Below are positions 45,252 to 53,841 of a DNA stretch of 64,000 nucleotides, piece by piece. Numbering within the stretch: the stretch's first letter is position 1; each line of letters starts with the position of its first letter. Position numbers and translations under genes: made by a program. The notes below the pieces were generated by a model. It searched no databases. It was not told the DNA's origin and saw only the letters and a list, made by a program, of their open reading frames with translations. This stretch comes from Hyphomicrobiales bacterium (lineage in GTDB: Bacteria; Pseudomonadota; Alphaproteobacteria; Rhizobiales; Xanthobacteraceae), in assembly GCA_003169835.1 (NCBI GenBank), contig PNAI01000042.1:50761-114760 (forward strand), given 5' to 3'.

Positions 45252-45713
45252 ATGACCGCGATGACCAAGCCTCAATCGACCTTCAAGCTCGAAGCCGTCC
45301 ATCCGGATCCGAGCCAGGCGCACAAGATGCCCTACGCACCCGCCATCAAGATCGTGGGCGCCTGCGATCTCATGTTTCTTTCCGGTGCGACCGCTTCGCC
45401 GCTCTATCACAACCACCCGCACCAAGATCACGAACACGTTCATCCGCATTCGATCGAGGAGCAGACGAAAAACGCAATGAATGCGATCAAATCGATCCTC
45501 GACGATGTTGGTGCGACCTGGCGCGACGTCGTGAAAGTCACGAAGTATCTCACCGATTTTCGCGAAGCCGACGCCATGCACAAGACGATGCATGCTTATT
45601 TCGGCGATTGGCTCCCGGCGAGCACGACCGTATGCATCAACCAGCTCAGCTCTCCCGGCGCGCGCATCGAGCTCGACATGATCGTGGCGTTGCCGAAATC
45701 TACCGCGAAGTAA
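45252..45713 (+). CDS. RidA/YjgF-family protein
   Basis: A 153-residue cytoplasmic protein. GGGAG lies eight bases before ATG 45252, and the sequence before it in this frame is non-coding. Family features are DLMFLSGATAS, QTKNAMNAIKSILDDVGATWRDVVKVTKYLTD, and ARIELDMIVALP at the end. RidA proteins hydrolyse reactive enamines/imines. A His-rich insertion (NHPHQDHEHVHPH) at about 56-68 is unusual for the family and may bind a metal. The next gene begins nine bases after its stop. Confidence 0.87.
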   Translation: MTAMTKPQSTFKLEAVHPDPSQAHKMPYAPAIKIVGACDLMFLSGATASPLYHNHPHQDHEHVHPHSIEEQTKNAMNAIKSILDDVGATWRDVVKVTKYLTDFREADAMHKTMHAYFGDWLPASTTVCINQLSSPGARIELDMIVALPKSTAK

Positions 45714-45721
45714 CAGACCAC

Positions 45722-46915
45722 GTGACCGAAAAAGTGCCTGCGCTTTCGCCCCATCTGCAGCCATTGCTCGCGGCCGAATATCCACGCTTCACTAACGCCG
45801 AGATGGCGCGCCGTCGCAAGGCGATGGAATTCATTCTCGCGGCGGCCGGCGCGGAACATCTTGTGTTTTGCGGCTACAATCGCGCGGGCTCTGCGGTGCA
45901 GTGGCTCACGCAATGGCCGGTGACGGCCGAGGCGATCGGCGTGTTCTCGCCCGGCAAGCCCGACGCGCTGTTTGTGCAATATGTCAATCACGCGCCACTC
46001 GCGCGCCGCCTTGCCGATGCCGCCGAAACGGTCGAGTGGGGTGGCGAGTCTTCCATTCACAAAGCCATTGAGGTGTTGGAGCAACGAGGCGCACATGCAA
46101 ATCGCATCGCCATCATCGGGCCGATGCACTTCGAACAGCACGCGGCACTGTCGGAGAAATTCGGGAAAATCATCAGTCTCAACCGCGCCTATGCGTGGCT
46201 TCGGCGCGTGAAGTCGTCTGAGGAACTCGACTGGCTGCGAATCGGCGCGTGGCTGAGTGACTGCGGCATGGCGGGCCTGCGCGACGCCATCCGTCCGGGC
46301 GTGAACGAACGCGAGCTCGGCGATGCGATCGAGCGTGCCTACGTACCGAACGGCGGCGGCACCGGCATCCATTACATCGGGACGACCTCGATGCACGATT
46401 CGCAATTGGCCGTCCCGCGGCAGTTCCCCTCGGCGCGCCGTTTGGCCAAGGGTGACGTGGTGGTGGCCGAGATTACGGCGCATTTTTTCGACCATGGCGG
46501 TCAAGTTCTGCGCAGTTTCACGCTTGGCGAGGAACCGCCTCAACTCTATCGCACGCTGCATGCCGCCGCCGACGCGGCCTTCGACGCCATCGCGCACGTA
46601 CTCAAGGCCGGCGCGACGCCCGCGCAGGTGATCGCAGCGTCGCGCGTCATTGAAGACGCAGGCTTCACAGTCATCGACGATCTGCTGCATGGCTACGGCG
46701 GCGGATACCTGCCACCAATCCTTGGCTCAACCAGTCGCCCCGCGGGCCCGATCCCCGAGGAGCCATTTGAAGCCTGCCAAACCATCGTGATCCAACCCAA
46801 TGTGGTGACGCGCGATCACAAGGCCGGCGTGCAGACCGGCGAACTCGTCGTCATTACGCAAGATGGTATCGAATCGCTGCACGCCTTCCCGCGCGGGTTC
46901 TTTCGGGTCGGATAA
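45722..46915 (+). CDS. M24 (Xaa-Pro peptidase/creatinase) fold protein with altered metal site
   Basis: A 397-residue protein starting at GTG 45722. Residues about 1-165 resemble the creatinase N-domain. The second half is a pita-bread fold (RIGAWLSDCGMAGLRDAIRPG, LHGYGGGYLPPILG, VQPNVVTRDHKAGVQTGELVVITQDG). The metal-coordinating Asp-Asp pair appears as EITAHFFDHGG, and the terminal Glu ligands appear as VQPN and GVQTGEL, so a di-metal aminopeptidase activity is doubtful. A metal-free amidohydrolase like creatinase is possible. It follows RidA at nine bases and is likely cotranscribed. An upstream extension of this frame reads through ridA and is rejected. Confidence 0.8.
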   Translation: MTEKVPALSPHLQPLLAAEYPRFTNAEMARRRKAMEFILAAAGAEHLVFCGYNRAGSAVQWLTQWPVTAEAIGVFSPGKPDALFVQYVNHAPLARRLADAAETVEWGGESSIHKAIEVLEQRGAHANRIAIIGPMHFEQHAALSEKFGKIISLNRAYAWLRRVKSSEELDWLRIGAWLSDCGMAGLRDAIRPGVNERELGDAIERAYVPNGGGTGIHYIGTTSMHDSQLAVPRQFPSARRLAKGDVVVAEITAHFFDHGGQVLRSFTLGEEPPQLYRTLHAAADAAFDAIAHVLKAGATPAQVIAASRVIEDAGFTVIDDLLHGYGGGYLPPILGSTSRPAGPIPEEPFEACQTIVIQPNVVTRDHKAGVQTGELVVITQDGIESLHAFPRGFFRVG

Positions 46916-46941
46916 TTCACGCGGCTGAAAAATGTACCGGC

Positions 46942-47775
46942 TTATTCTACTTTTTCGTCGCGCCGATACCACGGCAGGAAACGCCGCGTACACCAATTGA
47001 CGAACAGTTCAAATCCAACGCAGGAAGCCGCCAGCGCAATCACGCCGACGAACGCTTCGTTGTGATGAAAGCTGCGCGATTGGTACAGAATGAAATAGCC
47101 AAGTCCGCCAATGATCGCGATAAAAAACTCCGCAACCACCGCACCGATCATGGCGCGCCCCGCGGCCAGCCGCAGACCGGTCAAAAAGTAGGGCATTGCC
47201 GCGGGCAGCACGACCTCGATCATCAGCCGCAATCTGCCAGAACGAAACGAGCGCGCGACTTCGATATATTCCCGCGGAACGGACTTCGCACCGTCGGCGA
47301 CATTCACGATGATCGAGAAGACAGCGGCAAAGACGATGGTCGCGAGCCGCGCTAGACTCGAATACCCGCACCACAGCGACAACAGCGGCAGCACCACGAT
47401 CATTGGCACCGCATAAAATCCGTTTACATAATGGCGAAGCAAGCGCTCTGCGACTTGGCTGCGTCCCATCGCCAGACCGATCATCGTCCCGAGCACGATC
47501 GCGATGATGAGCCCTTGCGCCACCGCCAGCAGCGTATCCGCCGTGGCCTTGCGAAACGCCGGATCGGCGACCACCGACGGAATGACCATGAAGATTGCGC
47601 TTGGCTTGGCGACGTAGTCGGGCGCGAAACCCCGCACCACACCTTCCCACAGCGCCAAGATCACGACGCCGGTGATGACCCGCACGAGAGTAACTCGCAC
47701 TGAATCCGGCAACCTTCGCCGTTCAGCCGAAGCCAGGCCCGAAGCAGCCGCCGCGCTGCTGATCTGACTGCTCAT
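46942..47775 (-). CDS. ABC transporter permease (SsuC/TauC type)
   Basis: A 277-residue membrane protein with about six helices and the EAA loop ARSFRSGRLRLMIEVVLPAA near 180. It pairs with the next permease and an NMT1-type receptor. No ATPase gene is adjacent. The last bases approach the convergent M24-like gene. Confidence 0.9.
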   Translation of the reverse strand: MSSQISSAAAASGLASAERRRLPDSVRVTLVRVITGVVILALWEGVVRGFAPDYVAKPSAIFMVIPSVVADPAFRKATADTLLAVAQGLIIAIVLGTMIGLAMGRSQVAERLLRHYVNGFYAVPMIVVLPLLSLWCGYSSLARLATIVFAAVFSIIVNVADGAKSVPREYIEVARSFRSGRLRLMIEVVLPAAMPYFLTGLRLAAGRAMIGAVVAEFFIAIIGGLGYFILYQSRSFHHNEAFVGVIALAASCVGFELFVNWCTRRFLPWYRRDEKVE

Positions 47776-47778
47776 CGC

Positions 47779-48531
47779 TTACACCCGCCAGCGCGCGAAA
47801 TGTTGCTCAATCATGAGCCCGACGCGCATCAAGCCGACACCGAGCAGCCAGATAATAAGGATGTTGGCGAACACGCCGGCAGTGTCGAAGTTCTGCGATG
47901 CGGTCATGATGAGCTGGCCCAAGCCCGTCGAGCTCAGGAAAAATTCTGCCGCGATCATCCCGACCAGACCGCGGCCGATGGCTTGGCGTACGCCGGTCAT
48001 GATGAACGGCAATGTGTAGGGCACCATCACGTCGCGCCACAGCGCCCATTCGCCCGATCGGAATGAACGCGCGACCTCGATCAATTCGGGCTTGATGCTG
48101 CGTGCGCCCTCGGTCGTGTTGTAGAGAATAGGAAACACGGCGAACAGGACGACCACCAGCACCTTTGGCCCGAATCCGAAGCCCATGATTGAGAGAATGA
48201 ATGGGATCAGCGCCACCATTGGCGTGGCGTAAAGCACCATGATGTAGGGCTCCAATCCCAAGCGCAGAAAGCGCACGCGCGCAAGCAGCAGTCCCAAGGG
48301 TGCGCCGATGCAGAACGCGATGACAAATCCGGTGAGAAATAGGAAAGCGGAGTCGAGGAATTGCACAATGAGCTGGCCGTCTACTGCGAGCTGCCACAGC
48401 CGCACCAGTGTTTCCGAGAACGGCGCCATGAAGGCGGCGCCCACGTTACGTCCCGCGATCTCCCAAAGCCCAATGCCGGCGGCAAGGCTGAGCGCAAATA
48501 GGCCCTGGCGGCCGAGAATATTTCGATTCAT
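47779..48531 (-). CDS. ABC transporter permease (SsuC/TauC type)
   Basis: A 250-residue membrane protein with about six helices and EAA loop ARSFRSGEWALWRDVMVPYT near 157. It is paralogous to its neighbour, so the transporter probably uses a heterodimeric permease, and it ends three bases before that gene starts. The receptor gene lies upstream, separated by 57 bases. Confidence 0.9.
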   Translation of the reverse strand: MNRNILGRQGLFALSLAAGIGLWEIAGRNVGAAFMAPFSETLVRLWQLAVDGQLIVQFLDSAFLFLTGFVIAFCIGAPLGLLLARVRFLRLGLEPYIMVLYATPMVALIPFILSIMGFGFGPKVLVVVLFAVFPILYNTTEGARSIKPELIEVARSFRSGEWALWRDVMVPYTLPFIMTGVRQAIGRGLVGMIAAEFFLSSTGLGQLIMTASQNFDTAGVFANILIIWLLGVGLMRVGLMIEQHFARWRV

Positions 48532-48588
48532 GATTCGAATCGTTTCAACGTCCAGGTTTGGCGCATCTGCATTCCCCCGTCTGCGCCG

Positions 48589-49620
48589 CTATTTTTTGTC
48601 GACCAGCGCCTTGGCGTCCTTCCAGACGCTTTGGTCGACCAGGCGATCGAACTTCACCGGCTCCTTTCCCGGTTGAATGCCGCCGGTCTTGACCTGCACG
48701 GCAGTCATTGCGGCGAGCTTTTTCTCATCCATGCCGTCGTCGTTGGCCGCCCAGAATCCGATATCGAGGAACTGCTTGAGCGCGGCCTTGGAGATGTCCT
48801 TGGTGTGGCCGACGGGGGCGGCATCGTCGGCGACCTTGTCGGCGTTTTTCGGATCCTGCATGAAGCGCGCGGCTTCGATCATCCCGGCCAGAAAATGCAC
48901 GTAAGAATCGCGGTTGTCCTTGAGCTTGTCCTGGCGCACGGTGACCAAGAGATAATGACTGGTCGGATTGGTCTTCTTCATTTCAAGCACGACGCTTGCC
49001 TTCTTGCCCTGGCTCGCGAGCACGGCCATGTCGTCGAGGTGCAGCACGCCGAAGGTCAACTGACCCGCGATCATGGCCGGCGCGGTATTTGAGCTCAGCG
49101 CCACCTGCTTCATGTCGTCGATTTTTACATCGGGGCAACCGCCCGAGAGCATGATCCGCAGCGCGATCGAGCGCGCAGCGCCCACCGCATCGACTCCGAC
49201 CGATTGTCCGACGAGGTCCTTGCAGTTCGTCTTTGTCGCATCGGTGGTCGCGAGAATCCAGTCCGGGTTCAGAAAACCGTAGATGGAGACCACATTGGCG
49301 TTGGCATTGGAAATTTGGCTGATGACCAGCGGCGTCGGCGCCAGCGCAACCTCGATGTCACCGGTCAGCACGGCGCGCGCCGCCGCCGTCCCCGTATCGA
49401 AGGCTTTTACATCGACATCGGCGCCATGCTTCTTCCAGAAGCCCTCTTTCTCCGCGACATAGAGAATCACGGACGCGAAAATCGGTGGAATTCCCGGCGC
49501 GGCCACGATCATCTTTTTGCCTTCGGCCAGCGCAGGCGTGGCGGGAGCCGTGGCAATACCGGTAAGTGCGGCGAGAGCCGCGACGCGACAACTGGCAATG
49601 AACGAAATCTTCCGAACCAT
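48589..49620 (-). CDS. ABC transporter substrate-binding protein (NMT1/THI5, SsuA-like)
   Basis: A 343-residue exported receptor. The signal peptide ends PALAEG. The core (MIVAAPGIPPIFASVILYVAEKEGFWKKHG, VDVKAFDTGTAAARAVLTGDIEVALAP) matches the SsuA/TauA/NMT1 fold used for sulfonates, nitriles, pyrimidine precursors or aromatic acids. It lies upstream of two permease genes; the ATPase must be elsewhere. The ligand is not predictable. Confidence 0.9.
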   Translation of the reverse strand: MVRKISFIASCRVAALAALTGIATAPATPALAEGKKMIVAAPGIPPIFASVILYVAEKEGFWKKHGADVDVKAFDTGTAAARAVLTGDIEVALAPTPLVISQISNANANVVSIYGFLNPDWILATTDATKTNCKDLVGQSVGVDAVGAARSIALRIMLSGGCPDVKIDDMKQVALSSNTAPAMIAGQLTFGVLHLDDMAVLASQGKKASVVLEMKKTNPTSHYLLVTVRQDKLKDNRDSYVHFLAGMIEAARFMQDPKNADKVADDAAPVGHTKDISKAALKQFLDIGFWAANDDGMDEKKLAAMTAVQVKTGGIQPGKEPVKFDRLVDQSVWKDAKALVDKK

Positions 49621-49833
49621 GTTACGAACCCCTTTTTACGACTTATGGTGATTGAGAGCGTATCACGCGAGATCGATGGTGAACTTAAGCCTTGCGGGCC
49701 TCGCTCATCAGCCTACCCCAAACCCGCGCGCTCAGCCCGGCAAACCGAGGCTCGCTTAAGGTCGGGCAGCTGCGACAAATCGACTTGTTGAAATCCCGGA
49801 CTTAGTCCAGCGCTACGCCGCTGTCACCGTCGG

Positions 49834-50493
49834 TCATTCCGCCGCGTGAACCTTCGGATTGGTCCGCGCCCAGTAGTCAGCGGCTTGCTTGGAGCGCTTA
49901 AGCGCTTCCTCGGTCTCAAAACCGGGCGCCATCGATGCCGGGGTACCAGCAAGAATTTGATGGTGCTCGATGTTGATGGTGCGCAGCCAGCGCTGCTGAC
50001 CCATGGTTATCGCGACGAAGTTGCCAATCTCGACCAGCTCAGGCTCGCTGAAATGCTTGTGCAGCCGCGCCCAGAACGCGTCATCGGCGGGAAGATCCCA
50101 GGTGATCGCCTCGGCATAGGCCAAGGCCGCCTTTTGCTTTTCGTTGTAGCGCGTCGACTTCTCGAAATTGATCAGGTCCATATAGTCGTCTTCGACGATG
50201 CCGGCTCGCGCCGCCTTCATCGATCGCTGATTGCCGCAATACTCGCACTTCACCGAGCGCGACACATAGATCCGGCAAAGCTCCTTGATGCTGTGGTCGG
50301 CAACGCCGTTCTTGAACACATCGCGCCAAGCATTGGCAAACGCCCAGAACACCGCCGGTACGTGCGCACGCACCGCTTGGCTTTCCGGTCGCGGCGTGCC
50401 TTCGACGCGGCAACGCTCAAGCTCGGCGAGCATCGCTGGATCCTTGATGTCGGCAGGATCGACGTAACTGATGCGGGGCTTGTTCATGGCCAT
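49834..50493 (-). CDS. Carboxymuconolactone decarboxylase / AhpD-like protein
   Basis: A 219-residue cytoplasmic helical protein. ATG 50493 is chosen because TGGAG lies eight bases upstream; the longer frame to 50544 lacks support. The redox motif Cys83-Glu-Tyr-Cys86 with downstream family residues (EYCGNQRSMKAARAG) fits the AhpD side of the family rather than the decarboxylase. It may detoxify peroxides or carry a catabolic role near the importer. It is transcribed alone. Confidence 0.82.
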   Translation of the reverse strand: MAMNKPRISYVDPADIKDPAMLAELERCRVEGTPRPESQAVRAHVPAVFWAFANAWRDVFKNGVADHSIKELCRIYVSRSVKCEYCGNQRSMKAARAGIVEDDYMDLINFEKSTRYNEKQKAALAYAEAITWDLPADDAFWARLHKHFSEPELVEIGNFVAITMGQQRWLRTINIEHHQILAGTPASMAPGFETEEALKRSKQAADYWARTNPKVHAAE

Positions 50494-50944
50494 TTCGATG
50501 ACTCCAGTGATGTGCGATTTATGCCGATTGGCGAATGCTGACATATCTCATCTCACGAATGAAGAGCGATTAATCATGTTGCTGCATCGCGTCACGCGGA
50601 TCAATGGTTGGGACAAATCCCACTCTCGTTGATCGCATTTGTGATGATCAAGTTTCTCTATCGATCGCGCTTGCCGCTGTTCTTACCGCACTTCGTCGTC
50701 GCATTCCCAAATACGTGCAAAGCCATTGGCACGACTGATTAAGGTTTATCATTTCCTCATAGAGCATTCAAGGTTATCTCAAAGTTTAAACACGAACGAA
50801 ACCATTCATAAAGAATGCAACTTCAGCCAAAGTTCAGCATAGCACAAGAAGCCAGCGGTATTTCACCAATTTAATACTATGCGCCCTCGATATTGCACCC
50901 GCAGACTCCCCTGAAAGACTGGTTATCAATTTAGGAAAAATACC
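50494..50944. other. AT-rich intergenic region upstream of the pilus operon
   Basis: 450 bases with no credible gene; I searched for a Flp pilin (short hydrophobic protein with a Gly-Glu processing site) and did not find one. The second half (about 50740-50880) is AT-rich, as expected for the cpa promoter. No intrinsic terminator was recognised. Confidence 0.5.
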
Positions 50945-51823
50945 GTGCGCGCCAGCACCATTGTGATGATCGCATTTGCCGTCGTTTTCGGCTTGCTCGC
51001 AGTTTTTGTCGCGCAATCCTGGCTTAACAACCAAGCTGCGCTGCGCATGAAGAGCATCGATGCCCAGAAGCAGCCGACCCACACGCGCACAATTGTCTTG
51101 GCCGCCAAGCCGTTGCGATTTGGCAACGAGCTTTCGAAGCAAACTTTGCGCGAAGTGGCATGGCCTGAGGAAGCGTTACCGGCCGGTGCGTTTTCCTCCA
51201 TCGCCGAAGTTATAGCCAGCGGCCGGCGCGTCGTGCTCACTGCGATCGAGCAGAACGAACCGGTTCTCAACTCCAAGATTACCGGCCCGGGCCAGCGCGC
51301 CACGCTCTCGGCGGTGATCCGGGACGGCTTTCGAGCCGTTACCGTACGTGTCAATGACGTCGAAGGCGTCGGTGGCTTCGTCCTGCCGGGTGATCGCGTC
51401 GATGTCATGCTGACGCGCCAGGTCGATAAGACTTCTGCCAGCACGGACGTTGTCCTGCAGAACACCCGCGTTCTTGCCATCGATCAGATCGCCGATGAGC
51501 GTACCGATAAACCGGCGGTCGTGAAGGCGGTAACACTCGAAGTCGACACCATCGGTGCGCAGAAAATTTCGCTCGCGGCTTCGATCGGCACCTTGTCGCT
51601 GATGTTGCGCAAGGCCGGTGAGGCGGACGCTGGATACACGCGCCGCATCACGATCTCGGACCTGACCGCCAGTGCCCCGGCCGCCGTGGATCGCAAGAGC
51701 AATAGCGGAGCCGCCACCGTCGAAGTCGTCAGGAGCGGAATGCGACAGCAATACAACGTGCCGGCAGAGAGCACAGCCTTGCGTGCAGCGGAAATTGGGG
51801 AGCCGCTGGCCGTTGGGAACTAA
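50945..51823 (+). CDS. cpaB: Flp pilus assembly protein CpaB
   Basis: A 292-residue inner-membrane-anchored periplasmic protein. Residues about 7-25 form the membrane anchor. A SAF-like domain follows (TIVLAAKPLRFGNELSKQTL, near 37-56), then GFRAVTVRVNDVEGVGGFVLPGDRVDV, the typical CpaB/RcpC core. It supports the secretin and may bind peptidoglycan. GTG start. First gene of the cpa/tad run; the next start lies 42 bases downstream. Confidence 0.93.
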   Translation: MRASTIVMIAFAVVFGLLAVFVAQSWLNNQAALRMKSIDAQKQPTHTRTIVLAAKPLRFGNELSKQTLREVAWPEEALPAGAFSSIAEVIASGRRVVLTAIEQNEPVLNSKITGPGQRATLSAVIRDGFRAVTVRVNDVEGVGGFVLPGDRVDVMLTRQVDKTSASTDVVLQNTRVLAIDQIADERTDKPAVVKAVTLEVDTIGAQKISLAASIGTLSLMLRKAGEADAGYTRRITISDLTASAPAAVDRKSNSGAATVEVVRSGMRQQYNVPAESTALRAAEIGEPLAVGN

Positions 51824-51865
51824 TTTCCATTGGGGATTGTCCAGCAAACGGGTGGGGAGGATTTC

Positions 51866-53440
51866 GTGATTAAGTGGAGAGCGTTTCGATTCATAACCGT
51901 GCGACCGGACAGGAGCACGAAAGTAGTTGCAACCACAAAAAATATTGTTGCAACCCACGGGCGGCAGCGTTCGCGTTGTCGCCCGTGCCCCCTTTCGTTG
52001 ATTTTGGCGCTTCTGATCGCAGCGGCGTCGCTGTTCTCGATCAGTAACGCGAGCGCACAGCGCGAAATACAAATCGGCGGCGCCAAGCGCACCGCGAACG
52101 TCAGCGTCTATATTGGCAAATCGGAAGATGTACGCACGGATACGAGCTTCATCGAAATCACCGTTGGTGATCCCGATGTGGCAGACGTCAATCCGTTGAC
52201 CGACCGCTCACTTTCGATCCTGGGCAAGAAGAGCGGCACATCGCGTGTCTCCATCTATGGCGAAGGCAAGAAACTGATCGGCGTGTTTGATGTCGAGGTG
52301 AGGTATGACACATCGATGCTCGCCTCCGAGATTGCGCGCCGTTTCCCCAATGCCAAGCTCAAAGTGACTTCGGTCAATGGAAAAATTCTGATTTCGGGCG
52401 ATTCCCCCGATGGCCCGACCGTCGACAAGGCGGTGGCGATCGCCAAACAATTCGGGCCGGATGTCATCAATTCGGTCCGTGTGCTCCAGCCCCAGCAGGT
52501 CGTGCTTGAGGTCCGTTTTGTTGAGGCCGCGCGCCAGGCGAGCCGCGAACTGGGCGTGCAGTGGAACGTATTCACCAATAACAATAGCGTCACCGCAAAC
52601 CTCGGAAATCGGGTTCCAGCCGCGCAGTTGCCGGTGACCGCCGCAGGCCCAACGGCCATTGCGGGCGTGCTTTCGGGAACCGCACCTTTTGGCGTGCTCA
52701 TCGGCCAGATGGTCAAAGCCGGCCTCACGACCGACGTCATTATCAATGCGCTCGAGCAAAAGGGCCTCGCGCGCAGCTTGGCCGAGCCCAATCTGGTCGC
52801 GCTCTCCGGCGACACCGCAAGTTTCCTTGCCGGCGGTGAGTTTCCGGTTCCCGTTCCAGGCGCGCTCGGACAGGTTTCGATCGAATACAAGCGCTATGGT
52901 GTCGGCCTGGCCTTCACGCCGACGGTGCTGAGCGACGGTCTGATCAATCTCAAGATCGAACCGGAGGTCAGCCAGCTCGACTCCAGCCATCCAGTGCAGG
53001 TAGCCGGCATCTCGGTTCCGCCGCTTATTGTGCGCCGCGCCTCGACGACCGTCGAGCTGCGTGACGGCCAGAGCTTCGTGATCGGCGGGCTGCTGCAGAG
53101 CACTGGGCAGAACGCGATATCGCAACTGCCCTGGGTCGGCGACATCCCGGTTCTGGGCGCGCTGTTTCGCAGCGCCTCGTATCAGAAGAACGAGACCGAT
53201 CTCGCCATCATCGTCACCCCGCGGCTCGTTCGTCCGTCCCGTCCGGGAGACGTCATCGCAACGCCGCTCGATAACACGCTTCCGGTCAACGACATCGATC
53301 TGTTCTTGATGGGCAAGATCGAAACGCCGCGGTCGACCGCGCGCCTGCTCGATAATGTTCAAACCCGCGAATTCGCCGGCCATGTGCTGGACCTACCCAA
53401 GGGAGGCGACAATGCGTCGACCGTCTCGATCAAAAATTAA
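51866..53440 (+). CDS. cpaC: Flp pilus secretin CpaC
   Basis: A 524-residue outer-membrane secretin subunit. GTG 51866 is chosen for AGGA six bases upstream; a TTG at 51830 is in frame. A long basic leader precedes the hydrophobic signal segment (LILALLIAAASLFSI, then ASAQ) at about 45-65. The N-terminal pilus-secretin domain (SFIEITVGDPDVADVNPL) and BON-like region lead to the secretin core with VALSGDTASFLAGGEFPVPVPG and VPPLIVRRASTTVELRDGQS. It forms the pilus exit pore. Confidence 0.93.
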   Translation: MIKWRAFRFITVRPDRSTKVVATTKNIVATHGRQRSRCRPCPLSLILALLIAAASLFSISNASAQREIQIGGAKRTANVSVYIGKSEDVRTDTSFIEITVGDPDVADVNPLTDRSLSILGKKSGTSRVSIYGEGKKLIGVFDVEVRYDTSMLASEIARRFPNAKLKVTSVNGKILISGDSPDGPTVDKAVAIAKQFGPDVINSVRVLQPQQVVLEVRFVEAARQASRELGVQWNVFTNNNSVTANLGNRVPAAQLPVTAAGPTAIAGVLSGTAPFGVLIGQMVKAGLTTDVIINALEQKGLARSLAEPNLVALSGDTASFLAGGEFPVPVPGALGQVSIEYKRYGVGLAFTPTVLSDGLINLKIEPEVSQLDSSHPVQVAGISVPPLIVRRASTTVELRDGQSFVIGGLLQSTGQNAISQLPWVGDIPVLGALFRSASYQKNETDLAIIVTPRLVRPSRPGDVIATPLDNTLPVNDIDLFLMGKIETPRSTARLLDNVQTREFAGHVLDLPKGGDNASTVSIKN

Positions 53441-53795
53441 GGTGGTCCGGACCGCCGTTGGCGTGGCGCTGCTTGGCGCCATGCTCGCCGGTTGTGTGGA
53501 CACTCTCTACAGCGAGCGTCGCGAGACCATCGCGCCACTCGCGGGCGATGCGGTCGCCGCCAATCGCGTCACGCAGGTGATCGACCCTTGGTCGAAGGCA
53601 AGCGCGAACAACAACATCGTCTATAGCGGCGAAAAGATGCAAACCGCGTCCGAGCGTTACCGGATGGGTCGCGTCATTCGTCCGGTCAACGCAACCACCA
53701 GCTCGTTCACCAATGCTCAGGCCGAGCAGGCTGCGCAGACCTCCACGGGCGGCCAAACGTCGTCGGCTCCCAACACCAGCTCAACGGTCAAATAG
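53412..53795 (+). CDS. Short lipoprotein in the cpa operon (CpaD-like position)
   Basis: A 127-residue protein with a lipoprotein signal (LGAMLAGC). It overlaps the cpaC end by 29 bases in another frame; ATG 53412 has GGGAGG upstream. It occupies the place of cpaD but is much shorter than usual CpaD and lacks a clear CpaD domain beyond RETIAPLAGDAVAANRVTQ. The C-terminus is Ser/Thr/Gln-rich. It may be a CpaD remnant or a pilotin-like secretin partner. Confidence 0.7.
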   Translation: MRRPSRSKIKVVRTAVGVALLGAMLAGCVDTLYSERRETIAPLAGDAVAANRVTQVIDPWSKASANNNIVYSGEKMQTASERYRMGRVIRPVNATTSSFTNAQAEQAAQTSTGGQTSSAPNTSSTVK

Positions 53796-53841
53796 CGGGA
53801 TCGCAGTCGCAAGGCATGCCGCCAATTTTGAGTGCAGATCG

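Noticed and set aside
45194..45721. Upstream extension of the M24-fold reading frame through ridA
   Set aside because: It overlaps the full RidA gene, has no ribosome site at its start and no family similarity; GTG 45722 fits the family length.
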